Of a DNA stretch of 64,000 bases, positions 53,699-64,000 are shown one piece after another. How positions within the stretch are numbered: the stretch's first letter is position 1; every line of letters begins with the position of its first letter. Under the pieces are notes generated by a model that worked only from the letters and a program-made list of their open reading frames with translations, was not told the DNA's origin and did no database searches. Source of the stretch: Kozakia baliensis (lineage in GTDB: Bacteria; Pseudomonadota; Alphaproteobacteria; Acetobacterales; Acetobacteraceae). The stretch covers positions 1,754,501 through 1,818,500 of the forward strand of contig NZ_CP014674.1 of NCBI RefSeq assembly GCF_001787335.1, given 5' to 3'. Both the position numbers and the translations under genes were made by a program.

Positions 53699-54067
53699 AT
53701 GACCTTAACACCTTGGCAACGCATCTGTCTCTGCTTTGCCGCCTTCTGCGGTTTGAGCGGTGTCGCACTCGCGGCGTTAACGGCGCATTTGCCTGAACGC
53801 TTCTTCATCGCCGGCGGGCGACCCATGACGGAGCGCGCCATCGACATGCAAATGTGGCATGCCGTCTTGCTTTGCGCGCTTGCCCTTTACGGCGCACCCC
53901 GCTTTCGATGGATCGCCGCAAGCTTCGCCATCGGCCTGATGCTGTTTTGCATCCCCGTTTACGCGCTCGCGTTGCGCGGCCCGGATTTCGCTATCGTCGC
54001 CCCTACCGGCGGCACACTGGTCATGCTGTCGTGGCTGGCTTTGATGATCGCGGCCCTTCGCCGTTAA
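53699..54067 (+). CDS. DUF423 family membrane protein
   Basis: A 122-aa protein with four predicted spans: an N-terminal CLCFAAFCGLSGVALAALTAH-type span, and spans at about 50-66, 68-86 and 96-118. The short motif AHLPERF and MQMWHAVLLCALAL fit DUF423 (YgdD-like). Function is unknown. I chose the ATG at 53699 (MTLTPWQ). The stop overlaps that of the convergent membrane gene by three bases. Confidence 0.8.
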   Translation: MTLTPWQRICLCFAAFCGLSGVALAALTAHLPERFFIAGGRPMTERAIDMQMWHAVLLCALALYGAPRFRWIAASFAIGLMLFCIPVYALALRGPDFAIVAPTGGTLVMLSWLALMIAALRR

Positions 54068-54375
54068 CGACGGCGCATTTCCAGAGCGAACAAAACACCA
54101 GTCTGCACCACCAAGGCCAAGGCGAAGCAAACCACCATAATGCCAGTCAGAATCAACTGCTCCCGGCCCAGGCCGCTTTCAATACCCAACACACGGTATA
54201 GCGATTGCCACGCTTCCGTTCCCGCGACCCACGTCACGATATGACCGATCGGCTTGATGAAACGAACGCTGGCCGCAAAAACGATTGTCAGGAAAACGAG
54301 CGAGACTGTCCGCAACAGCGTCGTTCGGATGCTGACTTCGGAGGCAGACGGAGTTATGCTCGATGTGGTTTTCAT
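54064..54375 (-). CDS. Uncharacterised small membrane protein
   Basis: A 103-aa protein with two hydrophobic stretches, about 22-42 (TVSLVFLTIVFAASV) and 75-98 (ILTGIMVVCFALALVV). A basic end (EMRRR) suggests the C-terminus faces the cytoplasm. GAGGG lies six bases before the ATG. I do not recognise the family. It is divergent from the secreted thioredoxin gene. Confidence 0.62.
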   Translation of the reverse strand: MKTTSSITPSASEVSIRTTLLRTVSLVFLTIVFAASVRFIKPIGHIVTWVAGTEAWQSLYRVLGIESGLGREQLILTGIMVVCFALALVVQTGVLFALEMRRR

Positions 54376-54533
54376 GAAACCCTCATCTTATTATGTATTT
54401 TAACCGACAACAAAGTCATGACGCGTTAAATTGTTCGCTACGGTTTCGATTGCAAGACAACGCGGCGGAAGATGTCACTCACGGTCATAGGGGCAAAACG
54501 ACAAGCTTGTCGTCAATTAAAGGATTTTTTCAG

Positions 54534-55049
54534 GTGAAGTTTTCTTATTTTCTCGCGGGCGCTTTCGTTCTCGGCCTCTCCACCGCCTCGCTGGCTCAAG
54601 CTGCGGATCATGTTCCGCCTCCGCATCTGGACCCCGCGACACAGATCACTCCGGCCAAGGACGTCTATCCCGATGTCTCCCTAGCCTCGAAGCAAGTTCA
54701 AGAGGCTTTCGTCACGGCGGCAGCTTCCCATCGCAAGGTTCTGCTCGATTTCGGCGGAAACTGGTGCCCCGATTGCCGCATGCTCGCAGGCGTCTTCAAT
54801 CAGCCTGAAGTCGCGCAATGGCTCGAATCGCAATTCGTGATCGTGCCGGTCAATGTCGGCCGCATCAATCAAAACCTTGATTTGGCGCAGCGTTATGGCG
54901 TTACTATTCACGAAGTACCGACCGTTCTGATTATCACGGCAGGCGGTAAATTGCTGAATGCCGACGGCACACATACGCTAGGCAATGCGCGCGCCATGTC
55001 TGCTCAGGCCGTGCTTGACCTACTCGACCAATGGAACCAACGCGGATAG
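54534..55049 (+). CDS. Secreted thioredoxin-like protein
   Basis: Periplasmic disulphide protein with a thioredoxin fold. The GTG at 54534 has AAAGGA nine bases before it and gives 171 aa. A signal peptide covers about residues 1-22 (ending LAQAA). The active-site motif is WCPDC (LDFGGNWCPDCRML near 82), with the cis-Pro in VTIHEVPTVLII near 128. The CPDC sequence is common in thioredoxin-7-type proteins. An open frame from 54393 lacks a ribosome site. A Crp/Fnr gene begins 50 bases after the stop. Confidence 0.85.
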   Translation: MKFSYFLAGAFVLGLSTASLAQAADHVPPPHLDPATQITPAKDVYPDVSLASKQVQEAFVTAAASHRKVLLDFGGNWCPDCRMLAGVFNQPEVAQWLESQFVIVPVNVGRINQNLDLAQRYGVTIHEVPTVLIITAGGKLLNADGTHTLGNARAMSAQAVLDLLDQWNQRG

Positions 55050-55098
55050 AGTTTCGCCTCGAAATCTATTTTTCGCTTCCAGTTCTTTGGGGAAAAAT

Positions 55099-55848
55099 GT
55101 GGCGCTTTCTTCCAGCCCCCGGGTTATCGACCCGGGAATCTTTCAAATTCGCGTTGTTGATTCCTGGCTGGAAGCCATGCCGCATGATGGCAAAAACCTT
55201 CTTCTTTCCGACAAGGACCGACAAACACTCTGCGATCTAGCCAGCCCCGTCGATATCCGGGAAGCCAATCGTTCGCTCTATCGCCAAGGCGATACCGCAA
55301 CGGATGTTTTCCTTTTGGTCGATGGACTCGTGCGCACCTCTCGGATCGTTGCTAACGGCAACCGGCAAATTATCGCTTTTCATTGGCCGGGAGATTTTTT
55401 CGGTCTTTCGGAACATAACCTCTATGTCAGTGACGCCGACAGCGTCTCCCCCTCTTTTCTCTGTCGTTTTTCCCTACAGGCCTTAGAAAAAGCATTCGCC
55501 GAGCATCCGGCTTTACAAAGCCTTTTTCTCGTCAAAGCGCTCAACGATCTTCGTGAAGCACAACATCAGATCGTCAATGTCAGCCAGAGCGACCTGCCGT
55601 CCCGGCTTGCATTCTTTCTACTGGAATGTGCCGAACATCCTGAATGTTACGACGCGGAACAGCATATCGTCACGCTTCCAATGTCTCGCCTCGACCTAGC
55701 CGATTACCTCGGCGCGGCGCAGGAGTCAGTCAGCCGAGCCTTGACCGTTTTAGAGAAACGTCAGTTAATTCGACGCCTCTCCACCCAACGCCTTTGGCTC
55801 GACACGGTCCATTTACCCCCGTTTTGCACGCTGGACCGCGAATCCTAA
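55099..55848 (+). CDS. Crp/Fnr family transcriptional regulator
   Basis: I chose the GTG at 55099, six bases after GGGG, giving 249 aa; an ATG at 55177 would give a shorter form. The cyclic-nucleotide-type domain spans about 45-150 (YRQGDTATDVFLLVDGLVR) and the helix-turn-helix about 190-225 (SRLDLADYLGAAQESVSRAL). The ESVSR recognition helix resembles Fnr/FixK. The N-terminus lacks the Fnr cysteines, so oxygen sensing through an iron-sulphur cluster is not expected. Its signal is unknown. Confidence 0.85.
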   Translation: MALSSSPRVIDPGIFQIRVVDSWLEAMPHDGKNLLLSDKDRQTLCDLASPVDIREANRSLYRQGDTATDVFLLVDGLVRTSRIVANGNRQIIAFHWPGDFFGLSEHNLYVSDADSVSPSFLCRFSLQALEKAFAEHPALQSLFLVKALNDLREAQHQIVNVSQSDLPSRLAFFLLECAEHPECYDAEQHIVTLPMSRLDLADYLGAAQESVSRALTVLEKRQLIRRLSTQRLWLDTVHLPPFCTLDRES

Positions 55849-57527
55849 TCCATTAAAACCTGTTCGGCTTCATGCACGACTTCCGCCAAGGCATCTGCTT
55901 CGAACGGCGACACTAACCCTGCATCCGCCACTAATTCCGTAAACGGCTTGCTGCCACCTGCCGCGCAGAGCTTCCGATACGTCTTCATCGTGCCCTTCGG
56001 ATCATGACGGCTACCCAGCCAAAGCTGCATCGCACAGCACAGCGCCAACGTGTAATCGATATAATAGAAGGGCGATCGATAGATGTGCATCTGTGCCTGC
56101 CACCGACCGCCCTTGCCGGGATAGGCCAGATCGCCCCAGTCCCGCCAAGGAAGATATTGCTTTTCCAGACGGCGCCAAAGCTTGTGCCGTTCTGCGGGCG
56201 GCATTTCAGGATCGGCGTAAATTTCGTGCTGGAAATGATCGACGCAGGCCCCATAGGGCAAGAAGCTCAGACTATCGATCAAATGCATGTGGCGATATCG
56301 ATCCGCCGCCCCTTCCTCGACCAATAGATCGATCTGCGGCCAAGTCAGGAACTCCAGCCCCATGGAATGGATTTCCGCCGCCTCCATCGTCGGCCACAAC
56401 GTATCGACCGAGGGCAAATCCCGGCTTTTCCAATTTTGATACGCATGCCCCATCTCATGCGTAAAAACGCCGATATCGTTATGCGTGCCGTTGAAATTGG
56501 CGAAAATGAACGGCATCCCGATCGTCGGGAAGGACGTGCAGAAACCACCGCCTGCTTTTCCATCCCGATTGAGAAGATCCATATAGCCGTCTTTCGTCAT
56601 AGCCGCGAAGAACGCGCCCATGTCTCCATCCGGATCGAGACGATCGAACATTTCCTGTGCATTGTGTAAAAGCAGATCGTAATCCCCCGCCGGTTTGGGA
56701 TTACCCTTCGGGTCGATCAACGCTTCGTCCCATGCTTTTAGGCTGCTCCATCCCATTTCTAAGCGGCGGCGTTGCATCAAAGCGGAAACGAGCGGCGTTA
56801 CGTGCTTCAGGATTTTCTCACGAAATGCCGCGACTTCCGCTGGGCCGTAATCCGTACGGCGCATCCGGCGGTAACCCAATGCCGTGTAGTGCTCAAAGCC
56901 CAGCGTGCGGGCCATTTTCTCACGCAAATGCACCAAATCGTCGAAAATACGGTCCAGTTCTGGGCCGTTCTGTTCAAAAAACGCCCACCGAGCCTGCTCA
57001 GCGCGATGACGCGTATCTCTGTCATTCGATTGCAGATATGGAACGAGGCCCGAGAGATTGAGATGCTGTCCATCCCACTCAATCCGAGCCGACGCTAAAA
57101 GCGCCGTATATTCAGCGCTAAGACGCGCCTCCTCTTCCAGATCCTTTTCAATACGGGCATCGAATGTCGTAATGTCGGCGTCCCATAGCCGCGCGACATA
57201 TTCACCCACAAGCTTCGTCAAAACCTCACGGTTCTTCAACAATCGCCGTTTCGTCTCGACCTCATATCCGGTTGCGACAGGCGTTAAGGCATCGGCGTAA
57301 TCACGCGCCTCTTTGTAATTTTCGTTCGTCGTGTCGCGCGAGAATTGTAAATGAACCAGCGAAGCCCAGGATTCATACGCCCGCCGCACTTCGTCAAAAT
57401 GCTTCAAAGCCTCGGCATGATCGCCTTGGTCCAGAAAGGCATCGATAATCGCATAATCCGCCTTCAAACTGTCCCGGTCCGGGCGTTTGAATTCAAGCGA
57501 TGAGAAAGATGGGATTGCGTCATTCAT
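55845..57527 (-). CDS. pepF: M3 family oligoendopeptidase (PepF-like)
   Basis: Cytoplasmic zinc peptidase that degrades oligopeptides. The 560-aa product has the zinc motif HEMGH near residue 347 (GVFTHEMGHAYQNW), a third ligand Glu in AAEIHSMGLEFL near 372 and the HRHMHLIDSLSFLPYGA-like region near 400. The sequence has no signal peptide. It follows the aminotransferase gene by 37 bases on the same strand, so it may be the end of the leu operon. Confidence 0.9.
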   Translation of the reverse strand: MNDAIPSFSSLEFKRPDRDSLKADYAIIDAFLDQGDHAEALKHFDEVRRAYESWASLVHLQFSRDTTNENYKEARDYADALTPVATGYEVETKRRLLKNREVLTKLVGEYVARLWDADITTFDARIEKDLEEEARLSAEYTALLASARIEWDGQHLNLSGLVPYLQSNDRDTRHRAEQARWAFFEQNGPELDRIFDDLVHLREKMARTLGFEHYTALGYRRMRRTDYGPAEVAAFREKILKHVTPLVSALMQRRRLEMGWSSLKAWDEALIDPKGNPKPAGDYDLLLHNAQEMFDRLDPDGDMGAFFAAMTKDGYMDLLNRDGKAGGGFCTSFPTIGMPFIFANFNGTHNDIGVFTHEMGHAYQNWKSRDLPSVDTLWPTMEAAEIHSMGLEFLTWPQIDLLVEEGAADRYRHMHLIDSLSFLPYGACVDHFQHEIYADPEMPPAERHKLWRRLEKQYLPWRDWGDLAYPGKGGRWQAQMHIYRSPFYYIDYTLALCCAMQLWLGSRHDPKGTMKTYRKLCAAGGSKPFTELVADAGLVSPFEADALAEVVHEAEQVLMD

Positions 57528-57564
57528 AAAATGAATGGTCGCATTCCAAGGGCGTTTCGTCCAG

Positions 57565-59969
<2,405 letters not shown>

Positions 59970-59985
59970 TCAAACTCTCCGAAGA

Positions 59986-61098
59986 CTATTGGACTAAGTT
60001 TTTCATTTCTTGCAGAACGGCCGCTCCCATGGCTTCCGTACCAACGGGCGTGAAGCCTGGAGCTGCGATATCGGCCGTGCGCAAACCGCTGTCGAGCACA
60101 TTGGATACAGCTTTTTCGATCAAAGCCGCATCTTCTTCGCGGTTGAACGAATAACGAAGCAACATGGCGAAAGACAAAATCTGCGCAAGTGGATTGGCGA
60201 GGTTCTTCCCTGCAATATCAGGGGCGGAGCCATGAATCGGCTCATAAAGGGCATGGCGTTTTCCAGCCGCCTGTACTGTGCCCAAGGTCGCCGAAGGCAG
60301 CATCCCAAGCGATCCGGTCAGCATAGACGCCAGATCGGAAAGGATATCCCCGAACAGATTACCCGTGACGATCACATCAAACTGACGCGGATTACGCACC
60401 AATTGCATCGCGCAATTATCGGCCAGCATATGCGAAAGCTGGACATCGGAATATTCACGCGCATGCAAATCCGTCACGACCTGTTTCCACAACAGGCCGC
60501 TTTCCATGACATTGCATTTTTCAACCGAACAAACACGATTATCCTGAACGCGCGCCAGTTCGAAAGCAACACGCGCCACCCGTTCAATCTCGGGTGTCGT
60601 GTAGACTTCCGTATTGACGCCGCGCTTGGTGCCATCCGGCAACGTTTCAATACCGCGCGGTTGGCCAAAATATACGCCGCCCACGGTCTCGCGGACGATC
60701 ATGATATCCAATCCGCGGACGACATCAGGCTTTAACGTGCTGGCATCCACCAACGCATCGAAAACCTTTGCCGGACGCAAATTGGCGAACAATTCCAATT
60801 CCTGGCGTAGGCGTAAAATCGCCACTTCCGGGCGCTTATCGAAATCGACATGCGCCCAGGCTGGATCACCGACTGATCCGAACAATACGGCATCAGCCTC
60901 TTTCGCCAAGGAAATCACTTCATCACGGATCGGCACGCCATGAACGGCAAGCGACGCTCCGCCTACCAATTCTTCGGTGATCTCAAGGTGCAAATCACGC
61001 GCCTGACCGAGCCAATGCACAATCTTGAGAACTTCGCGCATGACTTCCGGCCCAATACCGTCTCCCGGTAGAGCCAATAGTTTCTTTGCATCGCTCAC
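59986..61098 (-). CDS. leuB: 3-isopropylmalate dehydrogenase
   Basis: NAD-dependent oxidative decarboxylase of the leucine pathway. With the GTG at 61098, which overlaps the leuD stop by four bases, the product is 370 aa; a longer frame runs into leuD. Features are [19 protein letters not shown] near residue 8, [15 protein letters not shown] near 132 and the metal-binding [17 protein letters not shown] near 248. The SVEKCNVME block carries Cys where many LeuB proteins have Ala. Confidence 0.94.
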   Translation of the reverse strand: MSDAKKLLALPGDGIGPEVMREVLKIVHWLGQARDLHLEITEELVGGASLAVHGVPIRDEVISLAKEADAVLFGSVGDPAWAHVDFDKRPEVAILRLRQELELFANLRPAKVFDALVDASTLKPDVVRGLDIMIVRETVGGVYFGQPRGIETLPDGTKRGVNTEVYTTPEIERVARVAFELARVQDNRVCSVEKCNVMESGLLWKQVVTDLHAREYSDVQLSHMLADNCAMQLVRNPRQFDVIVTGNLFGDILSDLASMLTGSLGMLPSATLGTVQAAGKRHALYEPIHGSAPDIAGKNLANPLAQILSFAMLLRYSFNREEDAALIEKAVSNVLDSGLRTADIAAPGFTPVGTEAMGAAVLQEMKNLVQ

Positions 61099-61727
61099 GA
61101 CGCTGCTCCCATTTTGATGGCGGGTATCCAAGGTTGCCGCGTCGTCCTTGTGTGTTCGAAGCTTTCAATGGACTTTTCGTGATTGAGTGTCTGGCCGATA
61201 TCGTCCAGTCCCTCGAGAAGGGAATGGCGGCGGAAGCTATCGACATCGAACGGAATTTCCGTGCCATCCGGGCGGCATACGACTTGCCGCTCCAAATCGA
61301 CGGTGATGCGCGCATTGCTGCCCATACGCGCATCCTCCATCAACTCCTCGCAGATTTCGCGCGGCAGGCGGATGGGGAGAATTCCGTTCTTGAAGCAATT
61401 ATTGAAGAAGATATCCGCGAAGCTTGGCGCAATGACACAACGAATACCGAAATCGAGCAAAGCCCAAGGCGCATGTTCGCGGGAAGAACCGCACCCGAAA
61501 TTATCCAACGTGATCAGAATTTCAGCGCGACGATACGGCTCCTGATTGAGCACGAAATCAGGGCGTTCGTTTCCCTCTTCGTCATAACGCTGCGCTGCAA
61601 AAGCGTTTTTACCCAGACCGCTACGCTGAATGGTTTTGAGAAAGCGCGCTGGAATGATTTGATCGGTATCGATATTCTCGGCCGGCATCGGTGCTGCGAT
61701 TGCCGTCAATCGAGTGAATTTCTCCAT
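61095..61727 (-). CDS. leuD: 3-isopropylmalate dehydratase small subunit
   Basis: Forms the isomerase with LeuC. The 210-aa product has the N-terminal [16 protein letters not shown] near 20 and the swivel motif [19 protein letters not shown] near 74. The ATG overlaps the leuC stop by one base (TGATG), which fixes the start; the frame is open further left of the start but that part is leuC shadow. leuB follows with a 4-base overlap. Confidence 0.95.
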   Translation of the reverse strand: MEKFTRLTAIAAPMPAENIDTDQIIPARFLKTIQRSGLGKNAFAAQRYDEEGNERPDFVLNQEPYRRAEILITLDNFGCGSSREHAPWALLDFGIRCVIAPSFADIFFNNCFKNGILPIRLPREICEELMEDARMGSNARITVDLERQVVCRPDGTEIPFDVDSFRRHSLLEGLDDIGQTLNHEKSIESFEHTRTTRQPWIPAIKMGAAS

Positions 61728-63127
61728 CACGCCATCTCCCGCGCATCGGTAAAGCAGCCAGCAATCGCCGCAGCCGCAGCCATCGCAGGCGAGCATAGAT
61801 GGGTACGTCCGCCAGGCCCCTGCCTTCCCTCGAAATTGCGGTTCGAGGTGGAAGCACAACGTTGTCCAGGGGTTAGCTTATCTGGGTTCATGCCCAGACA
61901 CATCGAACAACCTGCTTCACGCCATTCGAAACCCGCATCGGTAAATACCTTATCAAGGCCCTCTGCTTCCGCCAGCGCTTTTACGAGGCCGGAGCCCGGC
62001 ACCACCATCGCACGGACACCTTCCGCAACGTGCCGCCCTTTGGCGACGACCGCTGCCGCACGCAGATCCTCGATCCGGCTATTCGTGCAGGAGCCAATGA
62101 ATGCCACATCGATTTTCGTGCCAGCGATTCTCTGGCCGGCCTGCAATCCCATATAGTCCAGCATACGCTGCCACTGCTTGGCGCGTGCAGGGTCGGTGCA
62201 GGCAGCCGGATCCGGCACAACGCCGGTAATCGGCAAAACATCTTCAGGACTTGTGCCCCATGTCAGGTTCGGAGCGATATCCTCGGCCCGCAGCGTCACT
62301 TCTGTGTCGAATTTCGCATCAGCATCTGACGCCAAAGAGCGCCAATAGGCACAAGCCTGCTCAAAAGCTTCGCCCTTCGGCGCAAACGGGCGCCCTTTGA
62401 CATAATCGAACGTCGTCTGATCGGGCGCCACCAAACCCGCGCGCGCCCCCGCTTCGATCGACATATTGCACAGCGTCATACGCCCTGCCATGTCGAGCGC
62501 GCGAATGGCGTCGCCCGCGAATTCGATCACATGCCCCGTGCCGCCAGCCGTGCCGATCTTACCGATGATGGCCAGCATGATATCCTTGGCGGTAATACCA
62601 GGGCCTACCTGCCCGTCCACCGTGATGCGCATGTTGCGCGCCGGTTTCTGGAGCAGAGTCTGCGTCGCCATAACATGCTCGACTTCGGATGTTCCGATTC
62701 CGAAAGCCAGAGCGCCAAGGGCGCCATGTGTGGAGGTATGGCTATCACCGCAAACGATAGTCATGCCTGGCAGGGAAATGCCCTGCTCCGGCCCCACTAC
62801 ATGCACAATGCCTTGATTGCGCGAGCGAAGCGGAAAATACGGCACGCCGAATTCCGCGACGTTGCGCTCAAGCGTCTCGATCTGAAGCCGACTTTGTGGC
62901 TCCTCGATCGGTAGACTGCGATCGGAGGTCGGGACGTTATGGTCCACGACCGCGATCGTTGCTTCCGGGTGACGCAACCGCCGCCCGGCCAGCCGCAGCC
63001 CTTCGAAAGCCTGCGGACTCGTCACCTCATGAAGGAGGTGGCGGTCTATGTATAGGATGCAGGTGCCGTCTGGGAGCTGTTCGACCACATGATCATCCCA
63101 GATTTTATCGAACAATGTTCGCGCCAC
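61727..63127 (-). CDS. leuC: 3-isopropylmalate dehydratase large subunit
   Basis: Aconitase-family subunit with a 4Fe-4S cluster. The 466-aa product has [19 protein letters not shown] near 131, the cluster Cys in [18 protein letters not shown] near 348 and [11 protein letters not shown] near 411, all family hallmarks. The GTG at 63127 has AAAGGAGG before it. It follows rplS by 43 bases with no terminator between them, so readthrough from the ribosomal gene is possible. Confidence 0.95.
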   Translation of the reverse strand: MARTLFDKIWDDHVVEQLPDGTCILYIDRHLLHEVTSPQAFEGLRLAGRRLRHPEATIAVVDHNVPTSDRSLPIEEPQSRLQIETLERNVAEFGVPYFPLRSRNQGIVHVVGPEQGISLPGMTIVCGDSHTSTHGALGALAFGIGTSEVEHVMATQTLLQKPARNMRITVDGQVGPGITAKDIMLAIIGKIGTAGGTGHVIEFAGDAIRALDMAGRMTLCNMSIEAGARAGLVAPDQTTFDYVKGRPFAPKGEAFEQACAYWRSLASDADAKFDTEVTLRAEDIAPNLTWGTSPEDVLPITGVVPDPAACTDPARAKQWQRMLDYMGLQAGQRIAGTKIDVAFIGSCTNSRIEDLRAAAVVAKGRHVAEGVRAMVVPGSGLVKALAEAEGLDKVFTDAGFEWREAGCSMCLGMNPDKLTPGQRCASTSNRNFEGRQGPGGRTHLCSPAMAAAAAIAGCFTDAREMA

Positions 63128-63170
63128 CTTGCGCCCTCCTTTAGTTTTAAACCGCCGTTCTATTCGATGA

Positions 63171-63551
63171 TTAGGACGCAGCCGGCGTCACATCGCGCGG
63201 ACGCTCAGCGATACGTGCAGACTTACCGCTACGCTCACGCAGGTAGTACAGCTTCGCACGACGCACCTTACCGCGACGCACCACTGTGATTTCAGCAATG
63301 CTCGGGGAGTAAAGCGGGAAAATACGCTCCACGCCTTCGCCGTTCGAAATCTTGCGGACGGTGAAGTTGCTGTTCAGCCCCTTGTTGGAACGCGCAATCA
63401 CCACGCCCTCGTAGGACTGCACACGCTCGCGCGTACCTTCGACAACGCGCACGCCCACGCGCACCGTATCACCCGCGATGAATTCCGGAACCGCACGAGC
63501 GTTAGAAAGACGCTCGATCTCACGCGCCTCATACTGCTGAATAATGTTCAT
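63171..63551 (-). CDS. rplS: 50S ribosomal protein L19
   Basis: Located at the 30S-50S interface of the ribosome. The 126-aa sequence shows the family motifs [22 protein letters not shown] (key part RVQSYEG) and [11 protein letters not shown], then [17 protein letters not shown] chose the ATG at 63549-63551 (MNIIQQYE), with AGGAG eight bases before it; seven more codons upstream are open. trmD lies 25 bases upstream, the usual order. Confidence 0.97.
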   Translation of the reverse strand: MNIIQQYEAREIERLSNARAVPEFIAGDTVRVGVRVVEGTRERVQSYEGVVIARSNKGLNSNFTVRKISNGEGVERIFPLYSPSIAEITVVRRGKVRRAKLYYLRERSGKSARIAERPRDVTPAAS

Positions 63552-63576
63552 GATCTGACTCCTAAACCCCAAAAAC

Positions 63577-64000
63577 CTAATGAACGCTTAACCCGGCTTC
63601 ATATATCGCCCATAAATCGGGACGACGCGCCTTCGTGACAAGCCGGGACTGTTCGCGCCGCCAAGCAGCGATCGCCGCGTGATGGCCAGAAAGTAGAATG
63701 GAAGGCACGTCCATGCCCTCCCAGGAAGCAGGCTTCGTGTAATGCGGATATTCCAAAAGACCGTCGCCGAAACTCTCTTCCGCGTCGCTTAAAGACGACC
63801 CCATAACGCCCGGAAGCAGCCGAACGCACGCATCCATAAGAGCCAACGCCGGAATTTCGCCGCCCGACAGAACGAAATCGCCCATCGAGACCTGTTCGAT
63901 CCCACGCTGCTCCAGAACTCGCTCGTCGATTCCTTCAAACCGACCGCATATAACCACCACGCCTTCACCCGCCGCATAACGACGCGCATCGCTTTGCGTC
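63577..64000 (-). CDS. trmD: tRNA (guanine-37-N1)-methyltransferase, partial (3' part)
   Basis: Methylates G37 next to the anticodon and prevents frameshifting. Only the C-terminal part (about 140 aa) lies in the window; the gene continues past position 64000. The knotted SAM-binding region [17 protein letters not shown], the [20 protein letters not shown] loop (key SGGEIPAL) and the [15 protein letters not shown] motif (key part YTKPASW) are clear. Short ATG or GTG frames within are not real starts. Confidence 0.95.
   Translation of the reverse strand, partial: TQSDARRYAAGEGVVVICGRFEGIDERVLEQRGIEQVSMGDFVLSGGEIPALALMDACVRLLPGVMGSSLSDAEESFGDGLLEYPHYTKPASWEGMDVPSILLSGHHAAIAAWRREQSRLVTKARRPDLWAIYEAGLSVH

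Noticed and set aside
53042-53700. A cobalamin riboswitch near the adenosyltransferase gene
   Set aside because: No B12-box-like sequence or leader was seen; the gene directly follows the DUF4142 gene.

Overview
The window comes from an alphaproteobacterium, most probably an acetic acid bacterium (Acetobacteraceae). The grounds are moderately GC-rich DNA with dense operons, a GapR/DUF2312 protein, the order and style of the division genes, glucose-6-phosphate dehydrogenase and gluconokinase genes, and a leu operon directly behind rplS. Genus and species cannot be fixed from the sequence alone. No phage, insertion sequence, CRISPR array or clear genomic island is visible.

Layout. 1-6.4 kb: the tail of an upstream operon (terminator at the very start), then obgE-proB, a proline-rich membrane protein, gapR, zwf and an esterase. 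6.45-6.85 kb: RNase P RNA. 7.05-27.5 kb: a complete division and cell wall (dcw) cluster, all on the plus strand: mraZ-rsmH-ftsL-ftsI-murE-murF-mraY-murD-ftsW-murG-murC-murB-ddl-ftsQ-ftsA-ftsZ-lpxC. Most junctions overlap by 1-8 bases. Three evenly spaced TCCCA boxes upstream of mraZ look like the MraZ operator. 27.6-33.8 kb: bamD, recN, ligA and a CNNM/CBS membrane protein.

33.9-39.6 kb is more accessory: an AaeB/AaeX/AaeA-like efflux set, a nicotinamidase, an Ivy-type lysozyme inhibitor, two very small genes on the minus strand that end at a strong bidirectional terminator, and a secreted protein with an internal duplication. 39.6-45.9 kb holds tRNA-Arg, tRNA-Pro and tRNA-Asn, gpt with a CsaA-like gene, an MFS exporter, an orphan substrate-binding protein, and ispH-thrB-rnhA. 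46-55.9 kb is a mosaic of envelope, transport and regulatory genes: a lipoprotein, an alginate-export-like porin, an OPT transporter, two uncharacterised proteins, gluconokinase, cobalamin adenosyltransferase, DUF4142 and DUF423 proteins, a secreted thioredoxin and a Crp/Fnr regulator. 55.9-64 kb is one long minus-strand run, read from the right: trmD (cut by the window edge), rplS, leuC, leuD, leuB, two tandem class I aminotransferases and an M3 peptidase.

The genes around the dcw cluster mainly build and divide the Gram-negative envelope: meso-DAP peptidoglycan synthesis, the divisome, lipid A synthesis (lpxC) and outer-membrane protein assembly (bamD). I did not find a clear new defence or mobile system. 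The best candidates for something undescribed are the small-gene pair at 38.3-38.7 kb with its upstream palindrome, the lysozyme-inhibitor neighbourhood, and the leu operon carrying two aminotransferases.
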